From: Lantana camara
Lineage: Eukaryota; Streptophyta; Magnoliopsida; Lamiales; Verbenaceae
Direction: 5' to 3'
Length of the DNA stretch: 64,000 nucleotides
Assembly: GCA_037501455.1 (NCBI GenBank)
Contig: CM074865.1
Location: forward strand, 17,802,501 to 17,866,500
Shown one piece after another: positions 57,501 through 64,000 of this stretch (position 1 is the stretch's first letter; every line of letters starts with the position of its first letter). The notes beneath the pieces are model-generated. The model made no database searches. It saw only the letters and a program-made list of their open reading frames with translations, and was not told the DNA's origin. The position numbers and the translations under genes were made by a program.

Positions 57501-60060
57501 TGGCATTTTTAGTGAAATACAACTCCAATCACGTGGTAGGTAGAGAGGAGAATGGGTGCTATGATTTGCACAACATGTATACCATAACTTGTTTTCTTAA
57601 AATACTACTTTCTTGGATGACTTGTGCTTCTGACATCCTCTTACGCTTAACGTTCTTGGCTAGTGTCATCAAATCTACCACAATGTAACACTCCAACGAC
57701 TTCACAAAACCCAACAAAGAGAGACAAAGACTTGTGAAATGCAGGGGAAAAACAGGGGAAAACAGGGGAGGGAATAGCAGCTTCATTGCACACCATTTAT
57801 GCTTCTAATATTGCCTATCTTACAAGATCGGCAGTAGTTCATGTTTAAAGAACGAACAAGAGTAATGCATCCAGCAGAAACATAACTATTAATACAAAAA
57901 CCAAATTTCAAAAAGGAAGGGAAAACAGAGTGACGTGCTCAAATATAATGCAGCTTGCCACGCAGAAATCATTGGATGTTAGCGGTACAGTATGAAAATA
58001 TAATCACAACACATTGGTTTGAGATAACGGTGATATTACAGTCTAGATGCATGAGTCATTCTGATCTTAGTTTAAGATTTTCGGATGTAAATATAAACAA
58101 CATTAGTTCATACATGATGTTTAGTTCATACTTCATAAGATATGGCACACATACAAGTAAAGAAGAAACGCAATACACCAAAACATGCATGCTATGATGC
58201 AACAAAAACACCGACAAGCGACACAGGCACAACACAATACGGACTCGACGACACAGATTTTTTTGATAAAGATTCCTGACAAGACACAACACAGCGAAAT
58301 GGTATTTTCATAAGCATTTGTGCATATACTCACAGAACACCCTCAATCTTTACCAGTTTTTCAAGGAAAGAATATGGAAATGCAAATCACATAGTCAAGA
58401 CACTAAACAATCAAGAAACAATAACAAAAAAAGTGATTATTGAACAGTCACAAATTTTAAATAAATTAAATGGCAGTATATCAATCTTTCAGTTGTCTTC
58501 TTCCCTCCCAGAGGCTGATAATGAACTACAGGTGCAAGAATTCAAATATTTCAAGAAAGCCCGGGACGGTTTAAATCAGAAGCATATACAACAAAGATGC
58601 TAAACCATAAAGGATACAGTCATACAGGCATCAAAACAATGCACAGGAGCAAAACTTTCTTCTATACAGCACTTATAGAAAGTATGGCATCACTATTCAA
58701 AGAAAAAGATATTTGCTACAGTTACTTCATTGTTAAAGACGTTCAAGATGTTCGTTTATAATTCACATTTCACACAACCACCCCAAATCTTCACAAAATA
58801 TATATCCAATATAATGACATCAAATACAAGAAACAAACAAATCCAGATATAGAAGTATCTGGAGCTGCATCTTCATTCTTTCTTTTTTATTTGGGAGTTT
58901 GTAAGGATGGTGGTTGGGGGATATGCCAAATCAATCTTCTAATAAAACCCAAATGATATTTTCCCCAAAATACTATTTATATGCATGAATTATTGATCAA
59001 AGTAATGATTAAAGTCCAAAACACCCGTGGCTCAATCAGGGAAACAAACTATGCACAAGAAAATAGGAGAAAAAAGCAAAATGCACCATAATTATCATTA
59101 TCAATTAGTCATAATTGGCAATTAAGTACAGCACTTTTCTTCTTCTTGAACTGCAGATACAAAAACAACACATATATATGCATACCCCAAATTACAAACA
59201 ACCCCATTCCCACTTTCTGCATTTGCATTGCCTTCCTAATCACCATTTACTTCAAATTTTCTTTTCCACCGGCAAAATGTTAAAACACATTGCAAAGTAA
59301 CATTCTTTGAAAACTGAAAAAGATCCTCTTTCTCCAAAGGTTAGACATAAATATTAAAATTAAAATAAAAATAAAAAGCAAAAAAAAAACCCATAAAAAT
59401 GCCTATCACGAAGAGGGTTTCGTTCCATTTCTACAGATAATTTGTAAAAATTATGCCTGGCTCCATCCTGTCTGCCTTCAACCAGCAAAGAAATTTTCAA
59501 CTTCCTTTTTTTTTTTTTTTAATATTTTTCTTTTTCTTTTATTTCCTTTCCTGAGGAAAAACAGCTACTGCATTGTGCTTCCCCTTCATCAGTCAAACCC
59601 CCAGAAGAATCCCGGATTTACAGAGCAACAACAACGAGACAATACCTCTTTCTCCACAAGGGCAGTTTCGTCATTCCAGACCCCAACACTGCTCCTCCGA
59701 GTTTCAGCCATTGCACCTCGCAAACTCACCCTGCAATGTTGCTTCAAGAATGTCTTTTTCTGATGTTTCTCGCTCTTCTTGTCCTTGTTTTGTTGTTGGC
59801 TGAAGAGAGAAGATTTGGAATTTGGAGGAAAGTGTTTGATTGGTTTTGGGATTCAAGAAATTGAAAAAGAAAATCAGAAAAGTGTGTGTTTTTGGGATTG
59901 GAGAGAAGAGGACTAATGGAGAAGTATTTTTAATAGGAATATGAAAGGAGGGGTAGGGCGGTGAAAGGCCATTTTCAACTTTCTCTTTGTTCCTTTTCCT
60001 ACTAAAACACTCTCCCTTTTGTCTCTCCCGTACTTGTACCTATATATACATACAACATCC
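57500..60060 (-). other. Possible minus-strand transcribed locus, product unknown
   Basis: Base composition is more balanced here than in the flanking spacer. On the minus strand a TATA-like element (60041-60049) is followed by a CT-rich leader. At 59711 an ATG in good plant context (GCAATGGCTG) opens MAETRRSSVGVWNDETALVE, then KE and a possible donor GAG/GTATTG at 59646/59645. Without splicing the frame ends after 41 codons. A candidate downstream exon starts at the acceptor CTGTAG near 58540 and closes after 12 codons (FIISASGREEDN). No known family was recognised and no long exon exists down to 57.5 kb. It could be a gene with a long leader, a short-peptide gene or a non-coding transcript. 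Confidence 0.3.
58192..58329. mobile_element. Small MITE, CTATGATGCAC family
   Basis: Begins CTATGATGCAACAAAAACAC and ends ATAAGCATTTGTGCATATA, with CGACGACACAGATTTTTTTG and AAATGGTATTTTCATAAGC between, collinear with the copy at 63086. Confidence 0.6.
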
Positions 60061-60091
60061 CCGTCATTAATGTATATTTTTTTTTAGAGTT

Positions 60092-60340
60092 TATTACACC
60101 GAAAACCCTGTGATATACCTAATTAGTACTCAAAACCCTATGATTTGAAAATTCTCAAAGCGAACCCTGTGATTGTAATAAATTAGCACTCAATTATAAT
60201 TTCAAACCCTACAGCCGTGGTTGTAGGGTTTTGAGTGCTAACTTTAATACAATCACAAGATTTTCAATGCTAATTTATATAATCACAGGGTTCAGAGTGC
60301 TAATTAAGCATAACACAAGGGGTATCCAAGCAAAAAACTC
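60092..60340. mobile_element. Fold-back MITE (~250 bp)
   Basis: Inverted halves with repeated AACCCTGTGATT...AATTAGCACTC words on the left and their complement on the right, around a central hairpin AAACCCTACA-N8-TGTAGGGTTT at 60203-60230. It has no coding capacity. Confidence 0.6.
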
Positions 60341-60416
60341 TTTTTTTTTTATCATGTCTAAGCTTGAATCGGATCGAATCATTCGGATATAAAATTTGGA
60401 TCATTTATGTCTCAAT

Positions 60417-60776
60417 ACCCTGCATTTATACCTAATTATAATGCAATTCATTATTATCGAAAAATTACATTTTAGTCCCTATAAATCTTATTTGGTCTGA
60501 GATCGCTTAATAAAATTAGTAAAATTAGACTTATGCCCCTGACGTTTTTATAAGTGTTACATTGAATATATGACCAAAATTATAAAATCATCCCTAAAAT
60601 TTATAAAAATAAACAAAATGATTCCTATAAATTATGAATTTAATACCAAACCAGGACTATTTTTGGAATGACATAACAAGACCTTAGAGATCACAAACGT
60701 TTCTCAAAATTAGGAACTAAAATGTAATTTCCCAAAAATGATGGATTGTGTTGTAATTAAGCCTAAATATAGGATA
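60417..60776. mobile_element. Fold-back MITE (~360 bp)
   Basis: The left end (ATACCTAATTATAATGCAAT, AAAAATTACATTTTAGTCCC) is the inverted copy of the right end (TTTAGGCTTAATTACAACAC, GGGAAATTACATTTTAGTTCC on the reverse strand). Its organisation resembles the MITEs at 44519 and 45702. Confidence 0.65.
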
Positions 60777-60779
60777 ATC

Positions 60780-63077
60780 AGATATAATTATTTCATAAAA
60801 TTTTTCTTATTCCTATTAATAATAGTCGCATTCTTAGAGACTCAAATACAAGATATTAGATTAAATTAGCACAATGTCGAACAGTTAAGTTAAGAAGTGT
60901 TAATTATGCAACATTATTTTTATGAGTTAATCTTTATTGAGTTTATTAACTGAGATTAAGTTGTGTTTATAGATAAACATTCAAAAGACAGTCTTGTGTT
61001 TGATACTTGAGTTTGTGAAAAAGTTTCAATAAGTTATAATTAATATTATGTTAGATATATTAAATTTTAATGAGTTATAATTAATATTAGGTTAGATATG
61101 TTAGATTATAATTACTTTTAATAAATTATAATTTCACCGACTTATGATCTCATTTAATCACACTCACTGTCCGTAATTCGTAATAGAGGTTAATTAATAT
61201 TAGTAGCGGAATCAAATTCATCTAATCACACCTAATTCATACCGAATAACTTAATATCACTTAATTAACGTAAAATTAAATGAAATTAAATTAAATAAAA
61301 ATTTTAATCCACCATAACTAACACTTTAAATTACATTTCTTTTTAAATATATACACTCTCAAAATGAACATAGAGATTTTGTTAAATTACATTTCGATGG
61401 TACCCATAATATTTTCTAATAAACAAAAAATGTCTATGAAAAAATATCTTATTTTCAAATAATATACTGCATACAAATAAAAAATTTCTAGCGGTGAGTG
61501 CATTTGACTCCCTCTTTTAGCAATTGGACAAACATTTTGGGGTAAAAAGTTACTTTACAATTGCTAACATGACCTAATACTATGTCCTTTACCCAAAATT
61601 AAGCCAGGCCGTATTTTAAGAATTTTTATTAATATAAATTATTCAATTTTTGGAACGGTCAAATATTAAATGTAAGGGTCAATTTGTCAAAAGTTTACAT
61701 CTTAATGTTTTTTATTTATATTAGTTATGCGTTGAAATTGAGTTGGAGTTTCGAGTATTATAATTGGAATTTTATTAGTTATTTAATTATATTTTAGTTA
61801 CTTCTAAAACTTATAAATTATATTAGATTTTTTATTAAATTTAAAATGACATCATAAATTTTGAATTTTGAATTTTGAATTTTATTTTTATCTTAATACG
61901 TAATCTTTTTATACTAGGTTTACCTTAAATTTGAGATAAGGGTAAAATAAAAATTTTACATTTTAAAATCTATGACGTCACGCTAAATTTAACAAAAAAT
62001 TAATCTGATATTATTTATAATTTTTAAAAGAAATCAAAATATAATAAAATAACTAACACAGATTGTAATATTCAAAACTCCAAAAAATGTCAAATATAAT
62101 TAACTTTAAATTTTTTTCTATAAATTGATATCAAGGAAAGAAGTTATAATTAAATTAGTATAGTACGAAACGGTTAAAACCTAATAAACTACACCATTTA
62201 TTAATTTATATTTTAATTTGCTGAATTTAAATCTATAATAACCAAGATTAATGAAAAAAATAAAGTGAATGTGAAGATATTGTTATGTCACATTTCTTGT
62301 GATTTAAAATTCACAAATCATAATATTATAAGATATGTCCGATGTAGGGATGGTGCGCTACAATTCTGAATTATCGTGCCATGACAACACACTACACTAG
62401 TTTATTATTAATCTTTGTATAGGGATGATATTTTTCACACAAAATTATAATAAAAAATTTTGAAAGTATTAATTATTTCCCATCCATATTTTATTTTAAG
62501 TATTTCAAAAAATGATATAAAAAAAAGTCAAAGACAATTACCTAAGCTTGGAATAATTTGACTAAACTCCAGGTTTCATAAATGTTGGTCCTTTAATCTT
62601 GCAAGTTTGTCCAAGCGCTGTCGTCTTGAAGGAAAAATAAACCGGTGTAACGAGGGGGCGAGTGTTTTACACTTGCCGTGTGGTTGGTGGAAAATTCAGG
62701 GAGAGTGACCAATCAAATGGCAAGTGTAATACACTTGCTTTTTAATTGGTTTGGGCTCGGCCAAGCCGGGTCTGGGCTAGAATTTTCCAAAATATAATGG
62801 AGATTGGAGACCAAAAAATAAATATATATTTTTTTTAATAAACATCAATCTCAACCTCTGGATATGTTTGGATCTTTCTTCATAATATTCTATTAATGAC
62901 CCAAACTCACGGAATTGAATGTATTGTACAGCTAATTTTTATGTCACCCCAAATACAATTTTTTTTTTCAAAAAACAATAAATAAAAAATCCAACAATGG
63001 TGTTCTTATTGTTTTTGTCTCATTTGTTATGGGTCTGGATCAGATCGGATATTTAATTTGTAAATTTTTTATTAATA
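60780..63077. other. AT-rich spacer, no gene
   Basis: No coding region is seen. An inverted repeat GTGTTTTACACTTGCC...GGCAAGTGTAATACAC at 62660-62740 is shared in diverged form with 50565-50645 in the AAP intron, so it is probably another small dispersed element. Confidence 0.5.
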
Positions 63078-63085
63078 GTAATTAT

Positions 63086-63233
63086 CTATGATGCACAGAC
63101 ACGGACACGGCGACACGAACACGACACGACACAGATTTTTTCTTGAATTTTCCACGTGAGGAGTGTCCGACACGGTGTCCGACACGACACGACACGGTAA
63201 AATGATATTTTTAGAAGTGTCCGTGCATCATAG
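63086..63233. mobile_element. 148-bp MITE with 8-bp target duplication (best copy of CTATGATGCAC family)
   Basis: Inverted ends CTATGATGCACRGACAC are flanked by an exact 8-bp duplication GTAATTAT (63078-63085 and 63234-63241), which indicates a hAT-type origin. The interior is made of GACAC/CGACAC words and a conserved AAAATGATATTTTTAGAAGT near the right end. Related copies are at 20788, 35060, 54345 and 58192. Confidence 0.85.
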
Positions 63234-63328
63234 GTAATTATATACATCTAAAAATTCAGATACGAATCTCTAATTGAGCGGATGCAGCGTAGAACTGTAA
63301 GCTGTATAACTTTGACAAATTACGATTT

Positions 63329-64000
63329 TTTTTTTTTTTTTTTTTTTCAGACCCTGACGGCCAAACAAGCCTAAATACTCAAGTCCGAACTAACAAAGAC
63401 AGCAACAAAAGAGGGAAAATCCCCACCACCAACGCAAGCCGAAGCTGCATTTCTAGCTAAGGTATGGGCCACAGAATTGGCACCACGACGAACAAAAGAG
63501 AATTTGACTGACTCGAAACCCGAGCAAATCCGAGAACAATCAGCAGTAATGTTCCCTAACTCCGAATCATTGGCCTCAACGCTTCTAAGACGATTAACGA
63601 CATTGAGACAGTCGCCTTCAATAATAACCTTCCTCCACCGGAAATCCCGGCCCAAAACAGCCGCTGAGAGCGCGGCCAAGAACTCAGCCACTTGCGGATC
63701 GGACAAGTATCGCCTTCTATCGGTCTCCCAGGCCACAACTTCCCTATTCGAATTCCGGGCCACCATTCCAATACCTATCTCGTTCGTATCTTTGAAAACC
63801 GCCCCATCAAAGTTCACTTTAATCCAACCCTCCTCAGGCTTGCACCACCTCTCGTCATTTTGACTCTCCTGCTGCGCTATAGCAATTGGGGAAGATGGTA
63901 GCCGATTATCAAAGCTGTCTGCCCAAGCTAGAATTTCATGAGGGAGACGAACAACGCCCTCAGCTCGTTTGGTATTCCTAGCTCCCCAGATTGTAGCACC
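63329..64000 (-). mobile_element. LINE (non-LTR retrotransposon) 3' end
   Basis: The poly-T run at 63329-63349 is the poly-A tail of a minus-strand element whose RNase H domain lies directly upstream. The element continues past the right edge of the window, so its 5' part and target duplication cannot be checked. Confidence 0.8.
63371..64000 (-). CDS. LINE ORF2 C-terminus: RNase H domain (partial)
   Basis: The minus-strand frame is open from the window edge to a stop at 63371-63373 (~209 codons seen). It starts within the linker typical of plant LINE/RVT proteins (IWGARNTKRAEG, LPHEILAWADSF, WCKPEEGWIKVNFDGAVFK) and then covers the RNase H fold (RVT_3 type): VNFDGA (first Asp), QVAEFLAAL (Glu), IEGDCLNVVN (second Asp) and RRGANSVAHTLAR. 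The ORF has no start of its own; it is the tail of a reverse transcriptase polyprotein. Intact where visible. Confidence 0.85.
   Translation of the reverse strand, partial: GATIWGARNTKRAEGVVRLPHEILAWADSFDNRLPSSPIAIAQQESQNDERWCKPEEGWIKVNFDGAVFKDTNEIGIGMVARNSNREVVAWETDRRRYLSDPQVAEFLAALSAAVLGRDFRWRKVIIEGDCLNVVNRLRSVEANDSELGNITADCSRICSGFESVKFSFVRRGANSVAHTLARNAASACVGGGDFPSFVAVFVSSDLSI

Noticed and set aside
63477..63863. 128-codon plus-strand ORF at the right end
   Set aside because: Antisense to the LINE RNase H frame, which carries the recognisable motifs and stays open to the window edge.

Overview
This window is plant nuclear DNA, most likely from a eudicot. It is AT-rich and intron-bearing, and it holds an amino acid permease gene of the AAP family among nested plant transposons: Ty3/gypsy Tekay, Ty1/copia, Mutator with a plant mobile domain gene, hAT, Helitron, SINEs, MITEs and a LINE. 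There is nothing prokaryotic in it. The only clearly functional-looking host gene is the AAP6-like permease at 46.3-53.8 kb.

Region by region. 1-10306: a tandem array with a period of about 670-690 bp. Each unit carries, on the minus strand, a ~135-codon piece of DNA topoisomerase VI subunit A (TOP6A/SPO11-3) covering the Toprim domain, joined to a ~24-bp minisatellite. The array is open at the left edge and is interrupted at 5938-7428 by an LTR-like insert. 11815-17635: a 5.8-kb Mutator-like element (MULE) with ~336-bp terminal inverted repeats (TIRs) and a 9-10 bp target-site duplication (TSD). It carries a plant-mobile-domain (MAIN-like) gene and a convergent MURA-type transposase that is truncated after its second catalytic aspartate. 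18041-19628: a non-autonomous hAT element with an 8-bp TSD. 20174-20270: a SINE. 22050-35381: a probable non-autonomous Helitron, split by a very young, complete Tekay-type gypsy retrotransposon (24777-34696, two 2573-bp LTRs and one intact 1498-aa Gag-Pol ORF). 37832-37979: a SINE with a (TA)n tail. 39244-43466: a decayed Ty1/copia element with short LTRs and a TSD. 44.5-46.1 kb: two fold-back MITEs in front of the permease gene. 46292-53832: the AAP gene, seven exons, 475 aa, with one GC-AG intron. 53.8-56.4 kb: the AAP 3' end, a gypsy remnant, and a second copy of the AAP 3' end. 57.5-60.1 kb: a possible minus-strand transcribed locus, not identified. 60.1-63.3 kb: MITEs and AT-rich spacer. 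63371-64000: the 3' end of a LINE (RNase H domain and poly-A tail) on the minus strand, running out of the window.

The least expected item is the TOP6A Toprim array: a host gene fragment amplified like satellite DNA, with a two-unit higher-order pattern and several units still open. The second is the MULE, whose TIRs each hold five short palindromes with an invariant 9-bp spacer at near 60-bp phasing, and whose truncated transposase ends in antisense overlap with the last exon of the mobile-domain gene. Splice junctions, element ends and duplications were read by eye; no alignment or database search was run.
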